A stretch of DNA of 64,000 nucleotides from an uncultured Oscillospiraceae bacterium. Lineage in GTDB: Bacteria > Bacillota > Clostridia > Oscillospirales > Oscillospiraceae. The notes beneath the pieces are model-generated. The model was given only the letters and a program-made list of their open reading frames with translations, was not told the origin of the DNA and did no database searches. The translations under genes were made by a program, and so were the position numbers. Shown piece by piece: positions 8,202 through 17,651 of this stretch. Numbering within the stretch: the first letter of the stretch is position 1; the number at the start of each line of letters is the position of its first letter. The DNA lies in assembly GCA_910587395.1 (NCBI GenBank), contig CAJULJ010000008.1:9187-73186 (forward strand), written 5' to 3'.

Positions 8202-9521
8202 TCACCCCTTTCTGCGCAGCTTGGCCGCAAAAAAGCCGTCTGTGCCGTGGATGTGGGGCCAGAAGGTCAATCTTCCTGGCTGGGGGCCCAGATGGGGCAG
8301 CTCAAAGGACTCCAGCTCAAAATCCGGGCGTCCGGCCAGGAAGCTGTCCACAATTTCTTCGTTCTCCCGGCGCAGGAGGGTGCAGGTGGAGTACACCAGC
8401 ACTCCGCCGGGCCGGACATACCGGGCGCAGTTGTCCAAAATGCCCCGCTGGACCCTTGGCAGGCCCTTCAGCGGTTCCGGGTCCTTATAGCGTATGTCCG
8501 GCTTCTTGCGGATGATGCCAAGCCCGGAGCAGGGCACGTCGGTGAGCACCGTGTCGAACCTCTCCAGCCAGTCCTCCCGGGTCTGGGCGGCGTTCTGGAG
8601 AGTGGGCTTGATGACGCTCAGGCCCAGCCGGTCCCGGCCCGCCTCCAGCAGCTTGATCTTGTGGGGGTGGATGTCGCAGGAAATCAGCTCCCCCCGGTTT
8701 TCCATGGCAATGGCGGCGGCGAAGGACTTGCCGCCGGGGGCGGCGCAGCAGTCCAGCACCCGCTGGCCCGGCCTTGGGTCCGCCGCCGCTACCGCCAGAC
8801 GGGACGCCGCGTCCTGAACGTAAAACGCCCCATGACGGAAAGCGTCCAGCCGCTCCAAATCGCCCGTCCCGGTAAGCAGCAGGCAGTTTGGAAGCCAGGA
8901 ATGGGGCTCCGCCTCGACACCCGCTGCCCGCAGCTCCTCCGCTAACTTTTCCGGCGTGATTTTCAAGGTGTTCACTTGCGCGGTAGTGGGGGGCTGTTCA
9001 TTGTCGGCTTGCAGGAGCGCCTCCGCACCCTCCAGCCCAAGCCGTTCCGCAAACTCCTCCACCAGCCACCGGGGATGGCTGTACCGGATGGACAGCGCTT
9101 CGATGCCGTCCCGGCCCTTAACCTCCGGCGCCTCCTCCCGGAGCAGCGCCCGGAGAACGCCGTTTACAAGCCCCGCCGTCCGGGGATTCCGGCTGTGCTT
9201 TTTTGCCAGCTCCACCGCCTCGTTCACCGCCGCGCTGGCGGGGATCTTGTCCAGAAACAGCAGCTGGTACGCCGCCACCCGCAAATCGCACAGCACCTTG
9301 ACATCCAGTTTGTCCAGCTTCATGGAGCACACCCGGCTCAGCCGCCAGTCCAGCAGCAGCCGGTTTTGCAGCACTCCGTAGCACAGCCGGGAGGCCAGGG
9401 CCGCGTCCCGGCGGTCCAGCCCATGCTCCCGAATGGCCCGCTTCAAATGGCCGTCCGACCAAGCCCCCTGCCGCTCACAGGCGGCCAGGGTCAGCACCGC
9501 CGTCTCTCTGGGGTCACCCAT
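8202..9521 (-). CDS. rsmB: 16S rRNA (cytosine-967 C5)-methyltransferase
   Basis: About 439 residues. An N-terminal NusB-like RNA-binding domain (about 1-140) is followed by a SAM-dependent methyltransferase: RVLDCCAAPGGKS (SAM site), TDVPCSGLG (catalytic Cys region) and VYSTCTLLRREN. The ATG at 9521 has an AGGAG about 8 nt upstream, formed by the end of fmt; a GTG at 9530 would overlap the fmt stop. It belongs to the def-fmt-rsmB translation-factor block. Confidence 0.95.
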   Translation of the reverse strand: MGDPRETAVLTLAACERQGAWSDGHLKRAIREHGLDRRDAALASRLCYGVLQNRLLLDWRLSRVCSMKLDKLDVKVLCDLRVAAYQLLFLDKIPASAAVNEAVELAKKHSRNPRTAGLVNGVLRALLREEAPEVKGRDGIEALSIRYSHPRWLVEEFAERLGLEGAEALLQADNEQPPTTAQVNTLKITPEKLAEELRAAGVEAEPHSWLPNCLLLTGTGDLERLDAFRHGAFYVQDAASRLAVAAADPRPGQRVLDCCAAPGGKSFAAAIAMENRGELISCDIHPHKIKLLEAGRDRLGLSVIKPTLQNAAQTREDWLERFDTVLTDVPCSGLGIIRKKPDIRYKDPEPLKGLPRVQRGILDNCARYVRPGGVLVYSTCTLLRRENEEIVDSFLAGRPDFELESFELPHLGPQPGRLTFWPHIHGTDGFFAAKLRRKG

Positions 9522-9526
9522 GGGCG

Positions 9527-10468
9527 TCACTCCTGCTTTGTCAGCACCGTCCCGGTGGGGATGGGATGGCCCAGCAGAAAGGCGGACGCCGCCATGGCCT
9601 TTTTGCCGTCGGGCTGGAGCTCCAGAATGTCCAGCACAGCTCCGTCCCCGCAGGCCACCCGCAGGCCCTTCTTGTCCGCCTGCAAAACGGTGCCGGAGGC
9701 TTTATTCGTGGCCTCGCCGGACAGGGCTGTGCGCAGGACCTTGCACCGCACACCGTCCAGCACCGCCGTGGCGGAGGGCCAGGGGTACAGCCCCCGCACC
9801 TGGTCGTGGAGCTGCCGGGCGGTCCTGCCCCAATCCATAGGGGACTGCTCCCGGGACAGCATGGAGGCGTGGCTGGCCTGGCTGTGGTCCTGAGGGACGG
9901 GCTTCGCCGTACCCGCCTCCAGCTCCTTAACCGTCTCCACCAGCAACTCCGCGCCCATCTGCGCCAGCCGGTCATAGAGCTGGGCGGCATTCTCGTTTAA
10001 ATCGATGGGGGTCTTGGCCTGGGCCAGAATGTCCCCGGTGTCCACTCCCTCCGCCATATACTGGATGGTCACGCCCGTCTCATCCTCGCCGTTGAGGATA
10101 GCCCAGTTGATGGGCGCCGCCCCCCGGTACTTGGGCAGCAGGGACGAGTGTACATTGATGCATCCCAGCCGGGGCAAATCCAAAATATCAGTGGGCAGAA
10201 TTTTCCCGTAGGCCGCCACCACGATGAGGTCCGGGGCCAGCTCCTGGAGAATGCCCAGCGCCTCCCCATCCCGCATTTTGGCGGGCTGGTACACACTCAG
10301 CCCCAGCCCCAGCGCCAGCTGCTTCACCGGGGACTGCTGGAGCCTCATCCCCCGGTTTTTCGGCTTGTCCGGCTGGGTGAACACGCCGCACACCTCATAC
10401 CCCGCCGACCCCAGCGCTCTCAGCGACGGCACGGCGAACTCCGGCGTGCCCATAAAGACGATTTTCAT
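9527..10468 (-). CDS. fmt: Methionyl-tRNA formyltransferase
   Basis: 313 residues. It transfers the formyl group of 10-formyl-THF to Met-tRNA(fMet). The N-terminal formyltransferase domain shows MGTPEFAVPSL, the catalytic block NVHSSLLPKYRGAAPINWAI and GVDTGDILAQ. The C-terminal OB-like domain follows (PWPSATAVLDG). The start overlaps the def stop by 4 nt, giving a coupled def-fmt pair, the usual arrangement. Confidence 0.97.
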   Translation of the reverse strand: MKIVFMGTPEFAVPSLRALGSAGYEVCGVFTQPDKPKNRGMRLQQSPVKQLALGLGLSVYQPAKMRDGEALGILQELAPDLIVVAAYGKILPTDILDLPRLGCINVHSSLLPKYRGAAPINWAILNGEDETGVTIQYMAEGVDTGDILAQAKTPIDLNENAAQLYDRLAQMGAELLVETVKELEAGTAKPVPQDHSQASHASMLSREQSPMDWGRTARQLHDQVRGLYPWPSATAVLDGVRCKVLRTALSGEATNKASGTVLQADKKGLRVACGDGAVLDILELQPDGKKAMAASAFLLGHPIPTGTVLTKQE

Positions 10469-11028
10469 CTTTTCTTTCCCCTTTTCCGCCTGGCTTTCTC
10501 ACGCTTTTCCGATTTCACCGGCTTCTCACGCTGCTCCGGCTCCTCCTCTTCCGCCTCCATGGCGTCGATCTCGTCCGGCGTGTACAGCTGGTCGGTGTGC
10601 TCCACAAAAAGATGGCCGTCCAAATGCTCCAGCTCATGGCAGAGGCAGCGGGCCACCAGCTCCTCCCCGGACACCTCGAAGAACATGCCGTCCCGGTCCT
10701 GGGCCCGGACAGTGACGAAATTGGGCCGGGGCACCCAGCCGTACTGGTTGGGCACGCTGAGGCAGCCCTCCCAGCCATCCTGCTCCCCGGACTGGTCCAC
10801 GATCACCGGGTTGACCAGCTCAATGATCTGCTCGTTCTCGTCCTCCACCACCACGACCCGGCGCAGAATGCCGATCTGGGGCGCAGCTAGGCCCACCCCG
10901 CCGGCGTTTTCCAGCGTCTCCTTCAAATCGTCCAGCAGCCAATGGAGCTTCTGGTCGAATTTCTCCACAGGGCGGCAGGTCTTGGTGAGGGCCGGGTCGC
11001 CCTGGGTCAGAATCTTTCTCAGTGACAT
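10465..11028 (-). CDS. def: Peptide deformylase
   Basis: 187 residues. It removes the N-formyl group from nascent proteins. The three metal/active-site motifs are present: GVGLAAPQIG, EGCLSVP and CHELEHLDG (HExxH). The last ~30 residues form a highly charged Glu/Lys/Arg tail beyond the catalytic core, which may explain the slightly long size. It lies 17 nt after priA. Confidence 0.96.
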   Translation of the reverse strand: MSLRKILTQGDPALTKTCRPVEKFDQKLHWLLDDLKETLENAGGVGLAAPQIGILRRVVVVEDENEQIIELVNPVIVDQSGEQDGWEGCLSVPNQYGWVPRPNFVTVRAQDRDGMFFEVSGEELVARCLCHELEHLDGHLFVEHTDQLYTPDEIDAMEAEEEEPEQREKPVKSEKREKARRKRGKKR

Positions 11029-11045
11029 GGTGGGTTCCTCCTCGT

Positions 11046-13517
11046 TTAATCCAGGGGGTTCAGATCGGCGAACAGAGCCACCCCCCGGTTCTGTTTATCC
11101 GCCTGGGCCTGACGGAGCAGATGCGCCGCCAGCAGCCGCATGGCCTTGGTATTCTGCGTGTTCAAAATCAGCCGGTAGCGGTAGCGCTCGTTCACCTTTG
11201 CCACCGCCGCCGGAGCGGGTCCCAGCAGGCGGTAAGCCGTCCCCGCGTAATCCGGGCTGCTCAGCGCCGCGCCCAGCGCGTCCCGCAGGCGCAGCAGAGC
11301 CCTCAGCACCGCCGTCTCCTCCAACCCGGAGGCGCACAGCACAAACAGGTCTGCGCAGGGCGGCAGGCCCCGGATCTCCCGGACCCGGATCTCCTGGGCA
11401 TAGAAGCTGTCGTAATCCTGGCAGGCGGCAAAACGGATCACGTCGTTGTCCGGGGTAAAGGTCTGGATCACCGCCTCGCCCTTTTTCTCTCCCCGGCCCG
11501 CCCGGCCCACCACCTGGGTGAGCAGCGAAAAGGCCCGCTCGGCGGCGTGGATGCCGCCGGTGTACAGCAGCTGGTCCGCCGACACCGCCCCCACCAGTGT
11601 GACGTTCTCAAAATCCAGCCCCTTTGCCACCATCTGAGTACCCAGCAGAATGGGAATACGCTCTTTCCGGAACTTTTCCAGGATATTTTCGTGGCTGTGG
11701 ACAGCGGATACCGTGTCCGCGTCCATGCGCAGCACCCCCACGCCGGGAAACAGGCTGTGCAGCTCCTCCTCCACCTTCTGGGTGCCCGCGCCGATGAAGT
11801 TCAGCAGTCCCCCGCAGCTGGGGCACCGGTCCGGCAGCGGCTGGGACCAGCCGCAGTAATGGCACATCAGCCGCCGGTTGGCCGAGTGATAGGTGAGGTG
11901 GACCGAGCACCGGGGGCAGGCGGGGGTCTCCCCGCACTCGCCGCAGGTGACCATACGGCTGGCTCCCCGGCGGTTGAGGAACAAAATGGCCTGCTCTCCC
12001 CGGTCGATGACCTCCCACAGCTTTTTAGCCAGCGGGCCGCTGATGGTGCCTCCGTTACCGCCCCGCAGCTCGTCCTTCATGTCCGCCACCGTGACCTGGG
12101 GGAGCACCCGCTCATTATACCGGTGGTTCAGCGCAAAAAAATGATAATCTCCCCGCCGGGCGCGGTACATGGTCTCCACCGACGGCGTGGCCGACCCCAG
12201 CAGCAGCAGCGCCCCCGCCTTGTGGCAGCGGTACCGGGCCACCTCACGGGCGTGATACCGGGGGTTCTGCTCCGATTTATAGGACGGCTCCTGCTCCTCA
12301 TCCAGGATAATAACGCCCAAATCGGGCAGCGGCGCGAATACGGCGGAGCGTGTTCCCACCACCACCCGGGCCTCTCCCCGGCGGGCCCGCTTCCACTCGT
12401 CGCACCGCTCCCCGGCGGACAGGGATGAGTGAAGAATCGCCACCTCATGGCCGAAATGGGAGGTAAAAATCCGCATGAGCTGTGGGGTGAGGGAAATCTC
12501 CGGCACCATAACCAGGGCCGTCCTGCCCTGGTTCAGCAGAGCATGAATCAATTTGAGATACACCTGCGTTTTACCGCTTCCGGTAACGCCGTACAGCAGC
12601 GCGGCTCCTCCCCGCTCCGTCAGGCCCAGCAACCCCTCATAAGCGGCCTGCTGCTCCCCGTTCAGCTCCAACGGGGCGGGCTTTTCATACACAGGCGCCT
12701 GAGGGCGGCGGTACACCTCCCGCTTGGTAAGGGTGAGCACCCCCATCCGCTCCAGCGCGCGCAGGGTGGTCATGGACGCGCCGGTGAAATAGCACAGCTC
12801 CTTGGCGGAGGTCTCCCCCACCGCGCAGATGGTCTCCCCGGCGGCGTACTGGAGGCGCGCCCGCCGCCGCTTGGGCTCCAGCAGCGCTATGGCGTCGCTG
12901 GGGTCCATGGCCAGCGTTGCGATCTGCTCCGTCCTGTCGTTCACCCCGCGCTGGGCGCTGGACTCCCAGACGACGGCACCCTTCCTCTCCAGCTCCCGGA
13001 TGGCCGGACCGGGGTCGGACACGCCGAAGGCCGTCCGGATATTTCCCACCTCCGCCCAACCGCCGTTGGCAAATAACAGCTCCACCAGCTTCTGAGCCCG
13101 TTTGGACTCCCCAGCCGCCTCATAGGCCGCCTCCCGGTCCACGCCGGGGGCCACGCGCCAGCAGTCCTTGAGGGAAAACCACAGTCCCGCCGGCAGCATG
13201 GCCCGCATGGCGTCGTAAACGGTGCAGAAATACTGCTCCCGCATCCACAGCGCCAGCCGGACGGCGGACTCATCCAGAAGCGGCTCCTCGTCCAGCAGGG
13301 CCAGGACGGATTTCAGCTTTGCCGTATCCTCCCGCTCCCCAAGAGCCAGCACGATGCCGTCACAGGTCTTGTTCCCCCGCCCAAAGGGCGCCGCCGTCCG
13401 CATCCCGGGCCGCAGCGCTCCCTCCAGCGCGGGAGGAACCAGGTAATCATAGGGCCGGTCGATGGCGTAGGTGGCCGCGGACACGGCGAGCTTCGCGATC
13501 TTTGCCACCTGCTCCAT
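11046..13517 (-). CDS. priA: Primosomal protein N' (replication restart helicase)
   Basis: About 823 residues. PriA recognises stalled forks and reloads the replisome. Visible: N-terminal DNA-binding domain (YAIDRPYDYLVP), Walker A GVTGSGKTQ, Walker B DEEQE, and two zinc-binding clusters (CGECGETPACPRC and CHYCG...CPSCGG) within the helicase, then GTQMVAKGLDF and QVVGRAGRGEKKG. ATG 13517 directly follows GGGAGGAGG, which is tight; a GTG three codons later (13508) is an alternative. Firmicutes often have coaBC between rpoZ and priA; it is absent here. Confidence 0.96.
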   Translation of the reverse strand: MEQVAKIAKLAVSAATYAIDRPYDYLVPPALEGALRPGMRTAAPFGRGNKTCDGIVLALGEREDTAKLKSVLALLDEEPLLDESAVRLALWMREQYFCTVYDAMRAMLPAGLWFSLKDCWRVAPGVDREAAYEAAGESKRAQKLVELLFANGGWAEVGNIRTAFGVSDPGPAIRELERKGAVVWESSAQRGVNDRTEQIATLAMDPSDAIALLEPKRRRARLQYAAGETICAVGETSAKELCYFTGASMTTLRALERMGVLTLTKREVYRRPQAPVYEKPAPLELNGEQQAAYEGLLGLTERGGAALLYGVTGSGKTQVYLKLIHALLNQGRTALVMVPEISLTPQLMRIFTSHFGHEVAILHSSLSAGERCDEWKRARRGEARVVVGTRSAVFAPLPDLGVIILDEEQEPSYKSEQNPRYHAREVARYRCHKAGALLLLGSATPSVETMYRARRGDYHFFALNHRYNERVLPQVTVADMKDELRGGNGGTISGPLAKKLWEVIDRGEQAILFLNRRGASRMVTCGECGETPACPRCSVHLTYHSANRRLMCHYCGWSQPLPDRCPSCGGLLNFIGAGTQKVEEELHSLFPGVGVLRMDADTVSAVHSHENILEKFRKERIPILLGTQMVAKGLDFENVTLVGAVSADQLLYTGGIHAAERAFSLLTQVVGRAGRGEKKGEAVIQTFTPDNDVIRFAACQDYDSFYAQEIRVREIRGLPPCADLFVLCASGLEETAVLRALLRLRDALGAALSSPDYAGTAYRLLGPAPAAVAKVNERYRYRLILNTQNTKAMRLLAAHLLRQAQADKQNRGVALFADLNPLD

Positions 13518-13534
13518 CCTCCTCCCTTGACGCT

Positions 13535-13570
13535 CCAAAGGGCAAGCAGTACGCCCGCTTGCCCTTTTGG
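13535..13570 (-). terminator. Hairpin between rpoZ and priA
   Basis: CCAAA-GGGCAAGC (13535-13547) pairs with GCTTGCCC-TTTTGG (13557-13570). There is no strong T-run on the minus strand, so it may be a partial terminator, processing site or mRNA stabiliser just ahead of the priA RBS. Confidence 0.5.
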
Positions 13571-13575
13571 GGTCT

Positions 13576-13830
13576 TTACTCTTGCGCTTCGACCTCTGAA
13601 TCTTCCTCTGCGGACTCTTCGGCGGACAGTTCCTCCTCCGCCTCCTCCACGGTCAGCGTGCCGTCGGCCACCTCCTGAATGGCCAGGGACACGGCCTTCT
13701 CCTCCAGCGGCTCGCCGGAGGCCTCCGACTCGCTGGACAGCTTCCGGGCCCGGCTTGCCACCAGATTCACCAGCATATAACGGCTGGGCACCTGGCCCAG
13801 CAGATCCTTGATAGGGGGATAGAGCAGCAT
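13576..13830 (-). CDS. rpoZ: RNA polymerase omega subunit
   Basis: 84 residues. The conserved omega core is visible: YPPIKDLL, SRYMLVNLVASRARKL, then KAVSLAIQEVADG. The C-terminus is an acidic Glu/Ser-rich tail of about 25 residues. Omega assists assembly of beta' into RNA polymerase. It lies between gmk and priA, the standard Firmicute order, and is read leftwards 27 nt after gmk. Confidence 0.93.
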   Translation of the reverse strand: MLLYPPIKDLLGQVPSRYMLVNLVASRARKLSSESEASGEPLEEKAVSLAIQEVADGTLTVEEAEEELSAEESAEEDSEVEAQE

Positions 13831-13857
13831 AAAAATCCTTCCTTTCCGATGTTACGG

Positions 13858-14484
13858 TCAATCCCGGCCGATGATGCTCTCGGCCAAATGGAGCCTCTTC
13901 TGGGTGCGGCACTGCTCCGCCTGGAGGATGGACTGAATCTCCTGAGCGGCCTCCATCACCGTGTCGTTCACCACCAGATAGTCGTAGTGCACACACTCCC
14001 GGCACTCCTGCCGGGCCTTTTCCAGCCGGCGCTGGATGACCTCCTCCTCGTCGGTGTTCCGGCGGTGGAGGCGGCGGGACAGCTCCTCAATGGAGGGCGG
14101 GATCAGGAAGATCAGCACCGCCTCCGGGCAACGCTCCTTCACCTTGGCCGCGCCCTGGACCTCGATGTCCAGCAGCACATCCACTCCCCGGTCCAGCTGC
14201 TCCCGGATCACCTTCAGCGACGTGCCGTAGTAATTGCCCACGTACTCCGCATGCTCCAGCAGCTCGTCGGCGGCGATCATCCGCTCGAACTCCTCCCGGG
14301 AGACGAAGTTGTAATTGACCCCGTCCTCCTCCCCGGTCCGGGGCCGGCGGGTGGTGAAGGACACGGAGAAGTGAATGTCCCTCCGGCTGCTCAGCAGCTC
14401 GGAGATCACGGTGCTCTTTCCCACCCCGGAGGGGCCGGACAGCACGATCAGCTCCCCCCGCGTTTTCTTCTGTGATATGCTCAT
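13858..14484 (-). CDS. gmk: Guanylate kinase
   Basis: 208 residues. It phosphorylates GMP to GDP with ATP. P-loop [13 protein letters not shown]-binding [16 protein letters not shown] and the LDIEVQGA segment are clear. ATG 14484 has GAGGAGG upstream and overlaps the remA stop as ATGA; a longer frame upstream runs through remA and is not used. remA-gmk-rpoZ order is conserved in Firmicutes. Confidence 0.97.
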   Translation of the reverse strand: MSISQKKTRGELIVLSGPSGVGKSTVISELLSSRRDIHFSVSFTTRRPRTGEEDGVNYNFVSREEFERMIAADELLEHAEYVGNYYGTSLKVIREQLDRGVDVLLDIEVQGAAKVKERCPEAVLIFLIPPSIEELSRRLHRRNTDEEEVIQRRLEKARQECRECVHYDYLVVNDTVMEAAQEIQSILQAEQCRTQKRLHLAESIIGRD

Positions 14485-14741
14485 GGCGTCTCCTCCTCTG
14501 CTTCCCCGTCCGGACCGAACCGGGCGGACACCTGCTCCGTGGGCAGGGACGACCAGATCACATGGCCGCTGTCCATCACCAGCACCGACTTCGTCTTGCG
14601 CCCGAAGCTGGCGTCGATGAGCACACCCCGCTCCCTGGCCTCCTGACCCAGCCGCTTCACCGGGGCCGAGTCCGGGCTGACAATGGCCACCACCCGCTGG
14701 GCGGACACCATATTCCCAAATCCGATGTTGACAAGCTTCAT
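14481..14741 (-). CDS. remA: RemA-family DNA-binding regulator (DUF370)
   Basis: 86 residues. In B. subtilis RemA is a DNA-binding activator of biofilm matrix operons. The conserved core is visible: [24 protein letters not shown] and [16 protein letters not shown] 14741 has GGAGTGA 8 nt upstream, formed over the yicC stop; a GTG at 14750 is less likely. Its role in Clostridia is not established; position between yicC and gmk is conserved. Confidence 0.92.
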   Translation of the reverse strand: MKLVNIGFGNMVSAQRVVAIVSPDSAPVKRLGQEARERGVLIDASFGRKTKSVLVMDSGHVIWSSLPTEQVSARFGPDGEAEEETP

Positions 14742-14746
14742 CCGCG

Positions 14747-15634
14747 TCACTCCAGATTCTGGACCTGCTCGCGGATCTTCTCAATCTCCGCCTTCATGTC
14801 CACCACCCGGCGGGTGATCTCGATGTCGTTGCATTTGGAACCGATGGTGTTGGTCTCCCGGTTGAACTCCTGAATGAGGAAGTCCAGCTTTCGCCCCACG
14901 GCGCCCCCCGCCGCCAGCAGCTCCCGCAGCTGGCTCAGGTGGCTGTGGAGGCGGACAGTCTCCTCGTCCACCGCCACCTTGTCGGCAAAGATGGCCGCCT
15001 CGGTGAGCAATCGGGCCTCGTCGATCTGTGTGTTCTGGAGCACCTCCTTCATTTTAGCCTCCAGACGGGTCCGGTAGTCAGACACCGTCTGAGGAGAACG
15101 CTCCTCCACCTCGCCCAGCAGACGCTCAATGGCGTCCGCCCTGCCCAGAATATCGTCTGTGAGCCGCCGCCCCTCCTTTTCCCGCATGGAGTTGAAATCG
15201 GCGATGGCCAGATCCAGCGCGGACAGCAGACGCTCCTTCATGGCGTCCAGGTCCTCCTCCTGCTTCTCCACCGTGAGCACATCGGGGAACCGGGCCAGAT
15301 CAGAGACATCGTACTTTTTCCTGACGCCGCCGTCCCCCAGCTCTCGAAGCTGTCTGAGCGCCTCAATGTAGCCTTTTGCCAGCGTCTCGTTCACCGTGAC
15401 GGTGACCTCATCCCCCCCGGACCGGGTGATGGTGACGAACACATCCACCTTGCCCCGGGCCACGCCGCCCTGCACCCTGGCCTTCATGGCATCCTCCGCG
15501 AAGATGTAGGCCCTGGGCATTTTCACCGCACAGTCCAGGTAGCGGTTGTTCACCGCCCGCAGCTCCACGGTGACCTGGACGCCGTCGTCAAAGGACCGTT
15601 CTCCCCGGCCGTAGCCGGTCATGCTTTTCACCAT
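14747..15634 (-). CDS. yicC: YicC/YloC family endoribonuclease
   Basis: 295 residues. Starts with the family hallmark [12 protein letters not shown]; the C-terminal DUF1732 part ends with [21 protein letters not shown] and [17 protein letters not shown]. Family members act as endoribonucleases. ATG 15634 is chosen because upstream codons lack an RBS and the protein then begins MVKSMTGYG. It is followed by remA-gmk as in B. subtilis. Confidence 0.95.
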   Translation of the reverse strand: MVKSMTGYGRGERSFDDGVQVTVELRAVNNRYLDCAVKMPRAYIFAEDAMKARVQGGVARGKVDVFVTITRSGGDEVTVTVNETLAKGYIEALRQLRELGDGGVRKKYDVSDLARFPDVLTVEKQEEDLDAMKERLLSALDLAIADFNSMREKEGRRLTDDILGRADAIERLLGEVEERSPQTVSDYRTRLEAKMKEVLQNTQIDEARLLTEAAIFADKVAVDEETVRLHSHLSQLRELLAAGGAVGRKLDFLIQEFNRETNTIGSKCNDIEITRRVVDMKAEIEKIREQVQNLE

Positions 15635-15650
15635 TTCACTCACCTGCTTT

Positions 15651-16172
15651 TCACTGGACCGCACGCTGGACGCGGGCGATATACACCGCGATCAGCCGGC
15701 TGAATCCGAAATCATATGCCAAAAACACCACATTTGCCGCCAGATACAACACCCATACCGAGCTTCCCAGCACCTCGGGCAGAGAGCCCAGCATGGCCGC
15801 CGCCATGGTCAGATACAGCACCGTAAAGGCGGCGTTGAAATAGCCCAGCTTGAGGAGAAATTCCACCGGCTTTTTCCGCAGCCCCTCCGCCAGGGACTTC
15901 ACCATGGGGTACAGCCCGAACAGGACGGCGAACAGCAGCGCGCAGAATTTGTCCGGAGCCAGCAGCAGCGCCAGAATGGACGCCCCCGCCCAGCACAGGA
16001 ATCCCGCCTTCAGTCCCAGGTCGATCACCGCCGCCGCGGGCAGCAGCCCCCCCAGCGCCACGATCCCCCACCGGCCTGTGGGGGCGATGCAGGCCAAGTA
16101 CACCAAAACCACCGCCAGCGCGCCTAAAATGGCCGGATATGCCACCTGGACGGCTTTATTTTTTCTTCTCAT
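15651..16172 (-). CDS. Integral membrane protein, unknown function
   Basis: 173 residues with about five hydrophobic segments: near 10-30, 35-55, 58-75, 78-92 with a short polar break, then 115-135 and 140-160. The N-terminus is basic (RRKNK), the C-terminus ends VYIARVQRAVQ. The segment pattern resembles small ECF-type or YybS-like membrane proteins but no diagnostic motif is visible. It sits between the J-domain gene and yicC, with 1 and 16 nt gaps, so it is co-transcribed with them. Confidence 0.75.
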   Translation of the reverse strand: MRRKNKAVQVAYPAILGALAVVLVYLACIAPTGRWGIVALGGLLPAAAVIDLGLKAGFLCWAGASILALLLAPDKFCALLFAVLFGLYPMVKSLAEGLRKKPVEFLLKLGYFNAAFTVLYLTMAAAMLGSLPEVLGSSVWVLYLAANVVFLAYDFGFSRLIAVYIARVQRAVQ

Positions 16173-16173
16173 A

Positions 16174-16782
16174 TCAACGGCAGCCTCCGCACAGGCAGTT
16201 CATGCACATCATGGCGGTACAGCAGTCCATGCCGTCGCACTGAGCGCCCGTCATGTTCGGCTGGTAGCCGTAGCCTCCCCGCTGCATCATGTTGAAGGCC
16301 TGACGGTACTCCATGTTGCCCGGGTCCATCTGAACCGCGATCTGATAGTTCTGCCGGGCCTCGTCCAGCCAGCCCCGGCGGTAGGCGACGGAGCCCATGA
16401 GGAAATACCACTCCCCATTCCGGGAAGCGCCCTGGAGCAGCTGCTCCGCCCCGTCCAGGTCGTTATTGTTGATGGCGCTGCGCACCTGGGCGAACACCGA
16501 ACCTCCGGCGCTTCGATTGCTTTGCTGCTGATATCCGGAGCCGTAGCCATAACCGTACCCGCTCTGACTCTGGGCAGCACTGCCTCCGCCCCCCGCCCGG
16601 GTCCGGGTGATGGTGTCGTAGGCCTGGTTGATCTCCTTCATTTTTTCCTCGGCCAGATCGGCCAGCGGGTTGTTCTGGTAATTGTCCGGATGGTACTTCC
16701 GGGCCAGGTCCCGATAGACCCGCTTGATCTCGTCATCACTGGCGTTAGGGCTCACGCCCAGCACCTCGTAGGGATCTTTCAT
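16174..16782 (-). CDS. J-domain protein with TPR-like and Cys-rich C-terminus
   Basis: 202 residues. The first ~65 residues are a J-domain ([18 protein letters not shown], then YHPDN containing the HPD motif), which would stimulate an Hsp70. A Gly/Tyr/Ser/Gln-rich linker (about 66-92) is followed by helical TPR-like repeats ([30 protein letters not shown]) and a C-terminal tail with five Cys ([16 protein letters not shown]). It is not DnaJ proper, as the canonical zinc finger is absent. The start overlaps the end of the DUF5685 gene by 38 nt, suggesting a functional pair. Confidence 0.85.
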   Translation of the reverse strand: MKDPYEVLGVSPNASDDEIKRVYRDLARKYHPDNYQNNPLADLAEEKMKEINQAYDTITRTRAGGGGSAAQSQSGYGYGYGSGYQQQSNRSAGGSVFAQVRSAINNNDLDGAEQLLQGASRNGEWYFLMGSVAYRRGWLDEARQNYQIAVQMDPGNMEYRQAFNMMQRGGYGYQPNMTGAQCDGMDCCTAMMCMNCLCGGCR

Positions 16783-17650
16783 GTGGCTTTCTCCTTGTAT
16801 CTCTCATTTCCTTCCACCGGCCCTCCAGCACGGCGCTGTGCACCGCGGGCAGACCGGTGTAGAGGATATTTTCCACGATGGGCGTCCACTCCCCCAGCTC
16901 CAGCAGCTCCGCCGCCGAGCCCATCAGACGCAGGGAATGGGTAGCAGTGGTCTCCAGGTACGCCCGGTTCTCCCGGGCCTGTCCCTGAAAGCGGGCGTCC
17001 AGGGGGTTGTAGCGTCTCTTTTTCCTATCGTCGTCCAGGTCATCCCAGGCGTCCATCAGATAAATCCAGCGGCCCAGGTGGTAGAGCAGCTGCTCCAGCA
17101 CCCGCCGGGACCTAGCCTTGGGCGCGGCAGCGCACGCGCAGGCCAAAATGCCCGCAAAAGTGTCCGCCACCCGGTCGAGCTGGGGAGAGTTCTCCTCCTC
17201 CAGCGCCCGCAGACGGGCCAGGCCCCCCCGCACCCGGCCATCAAACTCAGGCTGAGCCACCGCAGCCCGGCGGTAGGCCCCCCGGAACAGGAACCGCACA
17301 AACCGGTAAGGCAGCCCGGTGACAAAACCATGGTCGTCCACGTCGTCGGACAGCTTGTGCCATGTCAGGATGATGCTCTGGTCGGCGGCGGCGTCCATCC
17401 GGCTCCCCGCCACGCAGGTCCGGGGCTTTCGGAAGGGGTGGACGGGACAGCGCTTACAGACACATTCCCCCGCCCCCTCTCCCGCCGTCAGCAGGATGGC
17501 CAGGAAGGTGAAATCATATTGCAGGGTCAGCCGGGCCAGCCAGCCGTGGCGCCTCCCCAGCGCGTGGCACAGCCCGCAGTAAGCGCTTTGATAGGCGTCC
17601 TTCTGCTCCTGGCTCAGCCGGTCCAGGACGGGACGGACGTAGCCGAACAT
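16745..17650 (-). CDS. DUF5685 family protein
   Basis: 301 residues. Begins MFGYVRP and contains a Cys motif typical of the family near the N-terminus (YCGLCHALG) plus [11 protein letters not shown], so a metal or redox centre is possible. Other conserved segments are HKLSDDVDD and [11 protein letters not shown], with Asp-rich stretches reminiscent of prenyl-synthase-like helical folds. The function is unknown. It overlaps the J-domain gene, a neighbour relation I recall from related Clostridia, so the two may act together. Confidence 0.8.
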   Translation of the reverse strand: MFGYVRPVLDRLSQEQKDAYQSAYCGLCHALGRRHGWLARLTLQYDFTFLAILLTAGEGAGECVCKRCPVHPFRKPRTCVAGSRMDAAADQSIILTWHKLSDDVDDHGFVTGLPYRFVRFLFRGAYRRAAVAQPEFDGRVRGGLARLRALEEENSPQLDRVADTFAGILACACAAAPKARSRRVLEQLLYHLGRWIYLMDAWDDLDDDRKKRRYNPLDARFQGQARENRAYLETTATHSLRLMGSAAELLELGEWTPIVENILYTGLPAVHSAVLEGRWKEMRDTRRKPHERSLRGAGREP

Positions 17651-17651
17651 A

